Of a stretch of DNA of 64,000 nucleotides, positions 24,601 to 37,149 are shown piece by piece. Positions within the stretch are counted from its first letter, which is position 1, and each line of letters opens with the position of its first letter. The stretch comes from Brachypodius melanocephalos (taxonomy: Eukaryota > Chordata > Aves > Passeriformes > Pycnonotidae), in assembly GCA_013398615.1 (NCBI GenBank), contig VZSR01000386.1:1174741-1238740 (forward strand). The letters run 5' to 3'. A model generated the notes under the pieces. That model made no database searches. It was not told the origin of the DNA and saw nothing but the letters and a program-made list of their open reading frames with translations. The position numbers were made by a program, and so were the translations under genes.

Positions 24601-27600
24601 GCAGCACGGGGCAGGGGATGCCGTACCCCATCCCCGCTCCTCGCTGGGGCGGAGGCGCCTTAGGGGGAGCCTCGGCAGCTCCGGGATGCCGGGCCGCAGC
24701 AGGGTTCCTGTGTGGGTGAGCCAGCAGGGACGTGGTGATGTGCGTGGCTGTGCCGGTGTTCTGCCTGCCTGCTCTGTGAGGGATGGGCTCTTTTGGGGTT
24801 CCTTTTTGTTTTTGCCAAGGAGTTGCTCAGCACCGGTAGCACCCCTGCTCTCCCACCAGCCCTGATGCTTCCCTGGCTGTCCAACTCTCCCTGCTGGAAG
24901 TTCAGATCCAGTTTGGATTCAGCTCTGGTTGTGCTGGTGCTGCCTCTATCCTTGGCCTGTGGGTCTCTATGGTTGAGAACTCTGTCCTCACCGGGCAGTG
25001 CCACCATCCAAGCTCCCATCCTGCCTCCACACCCAAACCCGGGTAGCCAGGGGCCGCCCCCATCCTCCACTGCCAGGTTTTATTGACCCATCTGGGACAG
25101 ATTCCTGTGAACTGGTGCTCGGCTGAGCTGTGGGGGGCCGGAGGGAGGAGGAGGGGGCCCAGTTCAAGGGAGGAGGAAGGGGAGGGCGTGAGGAAGAGTT
25201 ATGGAGGTGAGGGAGGTTAGGGAGCCGGCGCGTGGCACCTCCCCGTCCCCAGGGATGGCTACTGCACAGGCAGAGGTCAGCTCAGCCTGACCCGGGCGCT
25301 GCCGGCGCGGGCAGCAGAACAAAGGAGCCCCCAGCACAACGGGGAACTCAGGGGCAGCAGTTGCTGCACTCCTCAGGGTGGGGGGTTAAAAGGGGCATTT
25401 TCTGGGTGGGAAGAGGCTCCCCATGGGAAATTGCTAAAAAATCCAGCAAGCTCCTGCCAGCAAGAGGCTGGTGGGGGTAAAACTGCTCTGAGTTCTGTAC
25501 CGCAGCACTGTGGCGGCTCTGCTGCTGCTGTCCTCCAAGATCCCCCCTCTGATCTTGCTGTTTCATTATTGCTATTGCTGCTCCCCGCTAAGACCCAGAG
25601 TGGGAGCCCCTGGGGTAGTGGCAGCCCCTGGAGCTGGAGTTTTCCAGCCTCTACCTCTTTTGGAGTTTCCTGTGCTGCTGGTGCTTCCTCAGGCACGGGC
25701 ACCCTGCACGCCAGTACCCCATCCCACATCACAGGGGCTCGAGGGATCCATCTCCCTGTGTTCATCTGGCTGCTGCAGCCACCGCTCTCCCTCTGTGGTT
25801 CTCCATTTTGGGTGAACCCCATTTCAGCTCCCTTTGGGGTGTCCCGCAGTAGCTGCCTCAGGCTGATGTTTAACTGTTTCTGCTTCAGGAAGGATTTAAG
25901 AAGTGCCATGGGAGGCTGTGGCAGCTGGGGGGGTTTCGGGTGGTGCTGGTGCTTCAGTGGGGCAAGAGGTTCCTTGTGTTAGGGACATCTGAGCCATGCT
26001 GGTGGCACATGGGTGCAAAAACCTCAGCCCTTATCTCACGCGGTGCAGTGCACCCCGAGATACGGCGTTTCAAAGTGCAGCGGTGGGGGAAAAAAATAAA
26101 CCGAAAGCAACTCGGCGACCTCGGCAGGGCTGCGGGGGTGGGTGAAACCGGACCCCCCCCCTCCACCCGCCCAGCCCAGCCCCGTGCACATGGCTGGTGG
26201 AGCTGGGATTTTCCAGGAGGGTCTGGAAGAGCAGAGAGCCCATACCTTCTCTGAATGCCCAGGAGCTGGTTAAGGCGTTGGGGATCCCCTCTGAACCCCT
26301 TTCTCCCGTGGATTATTCTCCTTTTCAAAGCCCGAAGCCAGCTGGGGGCGCGGGGCCTGAGCAGGGGCCCCGTGGCCTCTTAACGAGGGCGGGAGGGTCC
26401 ATTTACTTTCTTTAAAATATTGATTAGAGCTTTATTGCATTAGCCAGCCGAGCGGATGAGCCGCCCCCGGGGAGGGCGAGGGGGCCCCTGCGCGGGGAAG
26501 GGGGACCCGAGTGTCATCACAGGGCCAGGGGCCACTGCCCCCCACCCAGAGGCATTTTGGCTCCCAGATAAGGGGGAGTGCCCTGGGGCCCCCGGTTGGG
26601 CGCTGCTGTGTCGGGGAGGTGATTGTGGTGCCTGGCCAGGCCAGCAGCAGATAACGCAGGCAAAAGGGGACCTGAGCAGGACAGGACTTTGGAGGCAGTG
26701 GGGGAGTCACTAGTGGACCCCTCCCGGGGAAAGGGCTGCGTCTTCCCCCCTCGCCTCATACTCAGTCATCGCCCATCTCACCCTGCACCACTGCCTGCCC
26801 TGCCGAGGGGGTGCTCCCAGCCGGGGATCCAGCACAGTAATTGGCTCATAGTGCTCAGGGAGCATTCCCGGGCTGTAATCCCACCAGATCCCTGGCCAGA
26901 GGTCAGGGACTTCTCGGCGAGAGTGGCTTAGCCGCCGAGTGCCTCCCCCAGCCAGACGCCTGGGTGCTCACAGGTGCTGGTCCCGGCATTTGAGCACCAG
27001 TGAAGCCATTTCTCCAAACAAAACCCAGGATGATTAACGAGGTTGAGGGACAGGGGACACATCCTTCCTGCTCCAGTGCCTTCACCCAGCCAGACCGTGC
27101 CCCCGACACCCCTTGTCTCGGGAGCTGGGCTGGCTCCCCACAGCCACAGCTCCCCATCACCTGCTTGTGTCCCCCCCAAAGCCCCAGTTCCCCCATGCCT
27201 CGACCCCCTTAGAGCCTCATTTCCCCCCACCCCTGGCCTCTCCCATATCCCTGTTCCCTCCACGCCCCAGCCCCCCGGGCTGACTCAAGGGCTGCGGAGG
27301 TGGCGGCCGCCTCCCCTCTCGGCACAGCTGAACTAACAGGGTTTATTTAAAAGGGAAAAAAAAAAGAAAAAAAAAAGAAACCAAAGAGCGGCGCAGGGAG
27401 TGGGGCCTTTGTCAGCAGAGCCCCCTGCCCCCACCACAGCGTTGGGCAAGGGCAGCGTTGCTCCATCACCCTATTTCTGGCCCAAACCGCAGGAGAAATG
27501 GCAGCTGGTCCCAGGGCTCAGCCGGACGTGCTGCAATCGGGGGCCAGGGTGGGGGGTGGTTTGAGGCCAGGGGGGCCCCCTGCTCTGAGCCCCTGGGGCA

Positions 27601-30600
27601 CCCAGACTGGGGGCTCAGGGTGCAGCTCCTGGCCGAGCTCCTGACCCACTCCCCGACCCTTCCCATCGGTCACTTAATCTGCCTGTGCCTGGGTTCCCGC
27701 TCTGGCTGGAGCTCGGGATAATCCACCCTGCCATGGGGCTGCTGGAGGCCAAGGCTCACCCCTGAGCAGAGTCCCCTGCTCCCCATGCGTCCCACGGGGA
27801 GGGTGTGGCTGTGTCACTTCTGTGGCAAGAATCCTTTGGGAAAGGCCTTCCCTGACCCACCCCCACCCCCAGCAGCTGGCTTAGGGTCTCACCCCAGTAC
27901 AGGTGACAGTGACCCAGGCAGGTACCAGCCCTAAACCCCTTCAGCAAAGGGCTTCACCTCCTGCCTCCGTTTCCCCGTCTGCCCACATCCACTGTGGAGC
28001 CTCCAAGTTGGGCACCAGTACCTGATTTTGGAGATTCCAGCACCTGGGACATGCTGTCCCATACTCAGGTGCCACAGTGGGATGGGGTCTGTCACTCTGG
28101 TGCCATCACTGTGCCCATCACCACCCCTTCCTCTCAGTGTGAGGAAACCGTGAGGTTTCGGCAGAGCTAGAGCAGCTCAGCAGTGATGGTTCCCGGGGCT
28201 GACAGCCCACAGCTGGCTCCTGTCAACCCCATCTGCGCCTGCTGGACCCCTTCCAGCTCCTCCAGCGGCTCCGCGCTGGGGTTCCCAGGCGTTCCGTGCA
28301 CCCTGGCCCTGCCCACGGGACCCCTGGGACCCCCACCTCGGTGCCGACAAAGGGCAGAGGTGCAGGACCTCGCATTTCAGGAACAGATTCGCAATTAGCC
28401 AAATCCCAGCGGGCGGTGGAAGCCCCGGTGACTCATCTGCCGGGGCTTACCGCGATCCCCTTCTAAGACGATCATTTACATATGGTGGAATTTAAACCCC
28501 CGTCTTGGCTTCCAGGCCTCGCTGCTGCCGCTGCTGCTACCGCACCCGGGTCAGGTCCTGAATGAGGGTCTTGGCCCTCCAGCCCTCAGGGGCTTCACCC
28601 TAGGAGGCTTGGGAGTCACACAGGAGGGACAGCCCAATTTGGGGGCTCACCAGGTGCCCCCAGAGTTGGAGTTGGCTGCTCTGGCCGCATTTCCCCAGCT
28701 CAGTGCTGCATAGCTCGTTCTCAGCTGCCCTCCCTGTGTCTGCCTGGTGGCAGGAGCTAGCCTGTGGTGTCCTTCATTGAACGAGCTTTCTCAACAGCGC
28801 CTGACTCCACTGGATTAATATTTGTACAAGGTCCGGTGTGATAGCAAGCATGTGTCAAGGGCATGCAGCAGCATGCACACGGCAAGGGCCGGGAGAGCTG
28901 CTGCTGCCGGGCTGGTTCCCATCCAGCCAGCGGCTTGGCCCAGCCGAGGGAGCAGCCCCAGCCCCCCAGTTCCCTGTCCATGACCCCTCACCAGCCTGTG
29001 CCTCCCCACGTCTGCCTTCAGACACGGAGCCAGTTTTGATTCCAGCCAGAGCCTGGCACGCTGCCGCCCAGCAGCGCACTGCCATTGGAAACGCCACGGC
29101 AGCAGGAATCGCTTCCTCCTCTGCGGGAAGGGAACAAACAGCAGCGGCACAGGCGGTGTCCCGGGAGCCGGTGTCAGCCCGGCCCGCGGCAGGGACACGG
29201 ATCCCGGGAGCCGCCGGCTGGCTGGGCACAGCGGCCCGTGCCGTGGTGGGGAGGGCGGCCGACAGCGCACGGACAATGGGGGGGGGTCAGGGAGGTTAAA
29301 CGGTGACTAATTCGCCCATTCAGCGTCCCCTCCGCCGCTCGGGGGACACCCGCCGTGCCGTGACACTGCCCGCGTACCCCCAGGGTCACCCACATGACTC
29401 CTGGGTGGGGAGGAGGTGGGCACCGGGGGCCCGGGTGGTCTCAGGGTCCCCCAGATTCGGGGGCCGATGGCGAGGGATCAGGACTGGGTTTGTCACTGAG
29501 CCACGGGAGCACCGATGGATCCTTTACCCACCGGGTCTCCCAGCCCGAGGCGGAGGCACCGATGCAAAGAGGCACCTGCGGGTCGGGCCGTGTCCCCCGC
29601 GGAGGGGACAATGCTGGGAACTGGTGTGAACAATGGTGCCGACGGGAAGCTCCCGGGCCCCCTCCCCAGCTGCCCCCGCGGAAGCGGCCCCCCAGCCCAG
29701 CCATGCTCCGACGGCAGGAATCCCGCCGGGCCGGTCAGTGGAGTCACCGCCGGCCCTGGCCGTGTGGGCGAGGCTCCCGCCAGCACATCCCCCACGAGCA
29801 AGGTGTTGCGAGATTCTGGGGAGGGGGCACACACGTCCCTGCCCCCAGCACCCCCTTCCCACGGGGGGCTGTGCCCTGGGGGGCTCGCAGGGGATTAGGG
29901 ATGGGGACGGCCAGGGGTGACTTGTACCTAAGCCGAGCGCTTTATCTGCATAGGAATCTGCTCCGGGGCTGGACGCTCCCTTTGCCCTTCACCGGGAGGG
30001 ATTGGCCCCAGCAAACCCTGCACCCCACGCCGGGGGGGCCGTGCCTGGAGAGGGGCTGCGGCCTCGGGCACCTCCTGCCCTGAGTCAGCCATCGCCTTAC
30101 TGGAAATCACGTCCCCAGCGCCTCCGAAACGCCGCGGCCCGGGGCCCTCGCCAATCCTTGGCTCTGGTTTTTACAAATTACTTTCTTTTTCTGAATAAGT
30201 GCCCTCTCCGACCCTACTGCGGGTCCCGGCGTGCCAGAGGCCGGGGGCTGTGTATGGGCTGGGAGTGGGACGGGAAACGCGCCATAAATGTGTTTATTCT
30301 TCGTTAAAGAACTCGTTAGTGTGCGCGGGCTCTTCCCCAGCCCAGCGTGGCCCCTCGGCTGTCCGCGGGACAAAGGGATGCATCCCCGGGGGCTGCCAGA
30401 GGAAGGAAGGAAAGAAAAGGAGAGAAGTAGCCCCTCAGCATGTCACCGCTGGTCCTGCTACCTGCCGAGACAGGGTGGGCTCTCCCCGCCGCTGCCTGCG
30501 TTGTGTTTTTTTTCCTTGAATACAGAAATTTGGGGGAGTTTAGCCCCTGGAAGGTGGAGGCTGCCACCAGCCCCCATCCCTGCTGCACTGGCCCTTGGGT

Positions 30601-33600
30601 CTTGTCCCGAAGTCCCGGCTCACGTCACGGTGTGCACGTCCCAAACCGGTTTTGGAGAGAAGGAGGAAAACCGAGAGTGTTGCCACTTCCTGGCGATGGA
30701 AAAGAAACTTGAAAATTAATCCCCGAGGCCTGAAAACCCGGAACCGAGCGGGGGAAAGGGGAGGTGTTTTTAACTCGGACGCGGGATGCAGGGACACGGA
30801 CTCCTCCGTGACGCCTCATGGGGCACACGAGGGACAAGGGACTCCTGCCGAGGGGGGGGATTTGCCTGGCACCAGCATGACCCCCGGCATTCCCGGAGCC
30901 TTGTGAAATGGCGCTTCCCCTCCTGCTTGTAATTTCCCCCCTTGCCCCAGCTCGGGGGGGAGGTCGGACCCCCGGGACACACCGCGCCCGTGCCGAGGGC
31001 TCTCCCGCATTCCTGGCATTGCCAAGGGGCCGCCTCCCGCCCGCCCTTTGAAAGCCATAGGGTTGGGATTTTCCTGTAATCTGGTTTGAAACATTAATCC
31101 GGTCATCCACACCAAACGCCGGGCCGGCATCCTGCCGGGGCGCTGGGCCGGGGTCAGGGCCACCCGCCCACCTCCTGCCTAATTCCTCCTCCACTTAATT
31201 ATAGATCTGCTGGCAACGGCCATCTGGCTCCGTGTCCTCAGCCGGCCGGGGGCCGGGGCCGAGAGGGCTGCACTGTGGCCAGGTGGGCTGGACACTGTGG
31301 CCAGAGCCAGCAGTGCCGCTGGCATCAAGCGTTCACCCTGAGGTGGGTCAGCACTGGGTGCATGGAGTCAGATCCCCCCAGCCCAGGGGACTCTCAGGGA
31401 GGTGGGGGGCATCTCCCACTGCCCCCAGCCAGGCTGGGGTGGCTGTGCTGCAGCATCCCCTGGCACCACACCCTGCCATGGGGACCCCGTGGTAAGAGGA
31501 TATTCCTGGGGCAGCTGCGTTATGGATTAAGTCGTTTCCACTTCCCTAATTACGAAACATAAATGTATTGACTCAGTGGCACGGGGCGGCCTTGCCTGTG
31601 GCCGGTACCTTTGCACCGAGACGCTGCACGTCCCCTGTGAGGAACTGGCTTTGAGCTGAGCAGAAACCAGGGCTGAGAGCGAGAGGCAGGGCACGAGCAC
31701 AGGGCAGGGATCAGCACCAAGCAGGCACAAGACTCAGCACCTGCTGATTTCGGTGCAGCAGTGCCAGCAGCCGCCAGCCTGTGCCAAGCTCAGCTGCGCT
31801 CTGGGTTTTGCACGCTGCCGAAACCAGAACATTTCTGTTCCTCAATTTGCATTCTGAGCCCTGCTGTCCCAGCTGTCCTGCGCTGCCGTTGGGGCTCATG
31901 GGGCTCCGGCTGCTTTGCCGTTGGCTGCGGATGGCGTCAATGCAAGGAAATCCTGCGAGGGGCTGCTGACAGTCACTCGTCTCTGTCCCCTTCAGTGTCC
32001 TGCTTGGGGGCAAGGGGGAGCAGGGGTGGGGTAAGGGAGGACAGAGGCAGCTTGGCAAATGCCATTCTGTCACACACCACAGTGCACACCGGGCATGTCC
32101 CAGCTATGGCTGGGCATGTCCTCGCCCCACAGTGCTGCCGGATGAGCACCTTGGGCAGGTGCTCATCTCTGGCAGTTGGTTCTGCTGGCAGTGGCAGAGC
32201 TAAACCAGGGTTTGGGGGGTCCCAAGGGGAGCCTGTTTTTCTGCTTGACACTGCAGTGGTCAGTGAGCAACTGCCAAGTGCAGCGAAGCTGTCGAAGTCT
32301 CGCCGGTAACCATCAGCAGCAGCTTGTGCAACATCCTTTGCCGGGCAGCCGTGGCGGGTGTGCCAGCAGGGCTGTGAGGTCACCGGGCGAGAACGGGGAT
32401 CCCTCTGCCCACCACCCCTGGGGACCCCCATGGCTTCATCCCAGAGTGGCTGCAGCCAGCTGAGCTTGGCATGGGACCACCGGGGCTGGCGGAAGGCCGG
32501 CACACGGGGCAGCCGCCCGCCGTGGCCACTAATCCCCCTGTCCTGGCCGGCCACGCTCTCCTCAGCTGACGGTTAATTTTCTTTCATCCTCTTAAATGCG
32601 TCCATTCCCCTCGGGACTGAGCCCGGGGCGGGGGGATCATGACCCCGAGGGTCTTGGCAGTGGATGAACCGGCGTGTTTGGCGCTTCCCCAGGACGGCTC
32701 CGCACCCCGCAGGATCGGGCACCGTGGAAGCCCTTTCTCTGTGTGTGGCTGCTGCTCAAGGAAACGGAGGAGGCTGGATTGGCACCAGCCCAACATCCCT
32801 CAGCTGGCACAAGTAGCCCAGTGCAGCTCAGCCCCAAAAATCACGGCAGTGGTGCTGTACCATGGCTCACTCCCCCCACACCACTCCCACACCAGACCCC
32901 TTGTTGGGGCACTGGGGTGGGAGAGGGGCTTTGAGGGTCTCTGCCGGTGGTGCTGGTGGCTCCTGCCCTTGCCCTGGGGATGTGCAAGGGGCTGGTCGAG
33001 CCTGCTGAGTTTCCCAGGGGAACTGGGGGGGTTTATGGCCCCGCTTATCACGCGGCCCCATTGATCCCTTTGATCGGCGCCAGCAGGCGAGTCCAGCCCT
33101 GCGAGATCCGGATCCTCCCTGCGGGGGCTGCAGGAGGAGGGGGCTCAAGCCCCTCACTTACAGCCAGGACAATGCCCACCCATCCACCTGCCCACGGTCC
33201 TGGTGCCACAGGGCGTAGCCATGGAGGAAGTGGGAGCATCGGTGACCTTACAGTGCGTGCCTGGTGTATTACGGGGGGGTATTTATAGGCCCCTCCCGGC
33301 CCCACTGGCAGTTGTTCAGAGTTGTCATTGAGAAAAACGGAGCTGTAGCAGCCACTCCTGCCCCCACAGCCCCTGCTCCAACACCCTTCCCGGGATGGGG
33401 GGGATTATCCAGCAGCCTCCAGGCAGAAACAGCACCGGGCTTCAGGAGAGGCTGCGTGGCGTGGTGTGGCGTGGCGTGGTGTGTGCCTCCGGCGTGCCGG
33501 GCGCTCCAACCGGCCGATCCTGCGCCATAAATCAGGCAGGAATGTGCCGGGCTGGCAGGGTGGGGGGTCCCGGCTGGAGATGCCCCAAGCAGAGCTGGTG

Positions 33601-34554
33601 ATTAAGGTGCAGCGTGTCAGAGCCTGGCCCAGCTCTGCCTTCCCCAGTGCAGGACGTGTCCCTGCAGGGCCATGCCACATGAGGCACGGGCTCCCACCGC
33701 TGGCTCCTGGCCGTGGCTCTCTGTGGCACCCAGAGCGTGGAGGGACCGTGTTGAAGCGTTGCTGTGCTGAGCAGGCAGTGGATGCTAAAAATAACTGGGA
33801 TCAGCGTTCCCGGGAGGAGCCGGGGCCGAGCACCGTTTTGGCAGCCTGGGAGCCATTCCAGCTGTGATCCCAGCACCGGCATCCCGGAGCTGAGCTCTGA
33901 GCGGGACGGGCAGGGAATGGCACAGTGGGGCAGAAGCGAAGGTCAGCCCAAACTGCAGGAACCCTCTGGACCCATGCAGGGACCCTCGAGTCATTTGGTG
34001 TCTTTTAAGCCATGCAGCTGCTGCAGTGGAAGCTGGGGGTCTCAGGTGGGGGGACACACGGGTTAAGGGGGTTTCTGAGCATCTCTCTCTTCTCTTTCTG
34101 CAGCTGTACGAGCTGGATGGTGATCCCAGGAGGAAGGAGTTCCTGGATGACCTCTTCAGCTTCATGCAGAAGCGAGGTGANNNNNNNNNNNNNNNNNNNN
34201 NNNNNNNNNNNNNNNNNNNNNNNNNNNNNNNNNNNNNNNNNNNNNNNNNNNNNNNNNNNNNNNNNNNNNNNNNNNNNNNNCTCCCACCGCCCTCCACCCC
34301 GTTCCACGGCGTGGCCACAACACCCGCGGCTCAGCTTTGCTCTCTCCCCAGGTGTGCTGTTCGCTCAGACGCCCGGCCCTTCCTCCTCCTCTTCCTCCTC
34401 CTCCTCCTCTGCCTACAGCAAAGGCAACGGCGGCAGCAGCCGGAGCGGCGGCAGCGGGGCGGGGAGCGGCGGTGGCGGCGGTGGGAGCGTGCCCCCCGCC
34501 CCGGCCGGCCTGGCCGTGCCCCCCAGCTCTACCTCCAACAGCGCTTCGCCTTAA
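21688..34554 (+). CDS. ARID3A: AT-rich interaction domain protein 3A (Bright/E2FBP1), interrupted by an assembly gap
   Basis: ARID3A is a nuclear transcription factor that binds AT-rich DNA through an extended ARID domain and self-associates through a REKLES domain; it is known for immunoglobulin heavy-chain enhancer binding and E2F interaction. Exons seen: 21688-22112 (MKLQAVMENLQRQQRARLQQ start, then AQMAALAAMRAAAAG), 22658-22973 (acidic run, then DHGDWTYEEQFKQ), 34104-34176 (LYELDGDPRRKEFLDDLFSF, the first ARID helix) and the last exon 34352-34554 (GVLFAQTP, a ten-Ser run, Gly-rich tail, TAA). All phases fit. The rest of the ARID domain and the REKLES region are absent because they fall in the 100-N gap at 34181-34280. 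The gene is therefore broken by the assembly, not shown to be broken in the animal. The intron at 22974-34103 is 11.1 kb. Confidence 0.93.
22974..34103 (+). other. ARID3A: Large ARID3A intron (11.1 kb)
   Basis: No exon-like frame with recognisable similarity was found on either strand. Most of it is GC-rich. Several short AT-rich islands stand out: 26400-26450, 28461-28500, 30160-30205, 30281-30320, 31060-31110, 31185-31205 and 31515-31572. An A-rich stretch lies at 27345-27385, and a short TGGCG/TGGTG pentamer repeat at 33452-33485. The islands may be regulatory elements; this is inference from composition only. Confidence 0.5.
33452..33485. repeat. Short pentanucleotide repeat (GCGTG/GTGTG)
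   Basis: GCGTGGCGTGGTGTGGCGTG and following bases form about seven imperfect 5-bp copies within the large ARID3A intron. Confidence 0.7.
34181..34280. other. Assembly gap of 100 N (second), inside ARID3A
   Basis: The gap starts four bases into the intron after the first ARID-domain exon (donor GTGA at 34177) and ends shortly before the last exon. Several coding exons are missing, so the true gap is far longer than 100 bases. Confidence 0.98.
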
Positions 34555-34601
34555 CGCCCCCGAGCCTCGAGCCCCCCATGGCACCGGCGGCCATGGGGGG
34601 A

Positions 34602-34803
34602 TGGGGTCGCACCGGGGCTCACCGAGGTCTTCTGGGGTCTCGCCGGGGTCTTGCCAGGGTCTCTCTGGGGTCTCAACAGGATTTCACCGGGATCTCACCA
34701 GGGTTTCATTGAGATCTCGCCTGGGTCTCACTGGGGTCTCACCAAGGATCTCGCCCGAGGTCTTGCCAGGGTTTCTCCGGGCTCCCACTGGGGTCTCGAT
34801 GGA
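34602..34803. repeat. Degenerate minisatellite in the ARID3A 3' UTR (GGGGTCTCACCAGG-like unit)
   Basis: About 14 imperfect copies of a 13-15 bp unit (GGGGTCTCACC, GGGTCTTGCCAGG, GGATCTCACCAGG and similar) follow closely after the stop codon. Confidence 0.8.
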
Positions 34804-34946
34804 CTCTGCCCTTGCTCTCGTGTTGTTGGATTTTCCTTTTCCAGGCAGAAAAGCTTTAGCCCGGTGGGTTTTGCCGGAGCCGCCGGCTGTCCGGCTGCGC
34901 CGCTCCGGGACCGTTTACCTCACTCACATCACACTTTGCACTGTAC

Positions 34947-34985
34947 ATTTATTATTATTATTATTATAATTATTATTATTTTTTA
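34947..34985. repeat. (ATT)n microsatellite in the ARID3A 3' UTR
   Basis: A run of ATT units with one ATA interruption, ending in T6. It also makes the transcript locally AU-rich. Confidence 0.85.
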
Positions 34986-36764
34986 ACTCGTGTTACCTCC
35001 AGACAGACGCACGGACGCCTGCCGACGCGAGCTCTAGCGAAACCCCCCGGAATTCTAAAGGAAAAGAAAAAAAAGAAAAACAAAAAAATCCTGAAAAAAT
35101 TTGGAAATAGGGAGATACTTTTATTCATTTCCATCCTTTTCCCTCCTTTTGTTTTGGGAACTCCACTCTCTGCAGGATTTTAAGAGGTTGTTTTTTGATT
35201 GTTTTGTTGTAAATAGCTTCTATTTTATTCTCTTTAAAAAAAAAAATCAAACTTTTAACACGCAAATGATATATATTAGTCTTCATCAGGGAAAATGGGA
35301 GCTTGGAAAAAAGTTGGAATCTCCTTTCTCCTCTACTTATCGGTGGTTGGGTCCAGCTCTGCTCCTTCCCCCACCGGCAAATCCTACTTTTTATCCCTCC
35401 CCCTGCATAAAACTACTGTTTAAAGCCAGTTTGGGCTTATTTCCTCCAAAAAAACAAGCAGGATCCAGAGGATGGGGATGCTCAGAGATGCAGGAAGCTC
35501 CGGAGCTCACGGAGAACCCGAAGGACCCGAGGATTTATTTTGAGCCTCACCAATCTCTGGGTTTTTTTTTACTATTTCCCCCCACCAAAAAAAAAAAATT
35601 TTCACCCACATCTGCGTGAGACACAATCCAACCTGATACCGAAACCCCCTCACCCCCCTCGGTATCTCCGTTCTCAGGTTCCCACCTGGAGCACAGGGTT
35701 TTTCCCCCTTCCCCAGGTGCCCCCGGGGGGGGGTCCAGGCTGCTGGGACCTCCCTCCCCCCACCTTTGTTTTTAATTTCACTCGGGGAAGTGGCGATCTC
35801 AGGGGATTTGGGTTTTTTTTTTCCAGCTGTTTTTTTTTTGTTGTTTTCAGCTGGGGTTTTTTGTTGGGTTTTTTTTGGTTTGTTTTTTTTTTTTTCCATG
35901 CTGGAATCCCCTTGGTGGCTCCGTGGGGGGGGTCTTGGTGGCTTCGTGGACCCTTTTTGGGGGGGGCCTGGGAGGGTCCGTCCAGCTCCTGCTGCTGTTG
36001 GGGTCCAGCCCAGCTCCCCATAAGGAGAAATTCCAAGGGGGAATTTTCATGCCCAGGGCGGGCTTAGATTTTTCTTAGTGATTTTTTTGCATTGTACAGT
36101 CACTATTTTGGGTTGTTTTGGGTTTTTTTTTTTTTTAATTATTTCCCTCCTTTCCTTTCCCTGCCCCCCCTTTTATTTTTGTTTTTGAGAGCGGGTGACT
36201 TTCCACTTTATTTTTCTTTTTTGCATATCGATTTAAAAATAATAAAAAAGAGCCTAAATCAGTTTTTTGGGGGGGGTTTGGAAAGAAAATTAAACTAAAG
36301 GAGCGGCCCCAGCTGCAGCCGCCCCCCTCCCCCCAGCGTTGCATATCTTAACTCAGGTAAAAAAGGAAAATAAGAAAAGAAAAAAACACAAAAGACAAAA
36401 AAAAAAAAAGAAAAAAAAGGAATAAAAAAATAAACCACATTCTACCTCTGAGCGCGGCGGCCTCGGGCGCACCCGGGGCCCCGGTGAAAGATTTCAGTTT
36501 TGCAAAACATTCAGGTATTGAGACTTTTTGATTATTATTAAAAAAAAAAATAAATAAAAATTTTAAAAAAAAGAGAAAATAAACTTAAAAAACACTGAAA
36601 GTTTACATTTTATAATAACATTATTATACAGATTGTATTTAAACGTCAGAATATTTAAGACAATTGTAACCCTGTAAAGTGAAGAAATATTAAAAAAAAA
36701 AAAAAAAGTTGTGTTGTTTGGAGTTTTGGGCCCTGGGGGGAGGACAGGGGTACATAGGATTTCC

Positions 36765-37125
36765 TTATAGATTTGGGGTACCAATGGATTTATGGGTTCA
36801 TGATAGGATTATGGGATGTGCATGAGGTCCCCATAGGGTTGTGGGGTGCTCATAGGGTTCCCACAAAGCTATGGGGTGCCTGCAGGATTCTAGGGTGTCC
36901 ATGGGGTCCCTATGGGGAGGGGTCTATAGGGTTATGGGGTATCCACAGGGCACCCACAAGGCTGTGGGATATCCATAGGATTGGGAGCACCAGGAGCATC
37001 CTTAGGTTTGCGGGGTGCTCATGGGGGTTCCCAGGAAGCTCTGCGTGAGCACACGAAACTCTGAGATGTCCATAGGGTCTCTTAATAGGGCTGTGGGGGT
37101 CCATAGGGCTGTGGGGTATCTACAC
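36765..37125. repeat. Degenerate minisatellite between ARID3A and WDR18 (TATGGGGTGTCCATAGGGTT-like)
   Basis: Roughly 15 diverged copies of a ~20-25 bp unit built from GTGGGGT, CCATAGGGTT and TATGGGGT fill most of the 0.6-kb space between the ARID3A 3' end and the WDR18 promoter. Confidence 0.75.
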
Positions 37126-37149
37126 GTGCACACTCGGCGTTCCCGGTCA

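Larger units (their letters stand above)
34555..36705 (+). other. ARID3A: ARID3A 3' UTR with several polyadenylation signals
   Basis: About 2.1 kb after the stop is T- and A-rich, with many long homopolymer runs (for example T runs near 35565, 35813, 35830, 35885 and 36125). AATAAA occurs at 36241-36246, near 36421-36433, near 36549-36557 and at 36578-36583. The last cluster, followed by an AT-rich tail to about 36705, is the most likely 3' end. The exact cleavage site cannot be fixed from sequence. Confidence 0.6.

Noticed and set aside
27345..27385. A-rich tract (AAAAAAAAAAG repeated) as a processed-pseudogene tail
   Set aside because: No coding or 3' UTR-like sequence precedes it and no flanking target-site duplication was seen.
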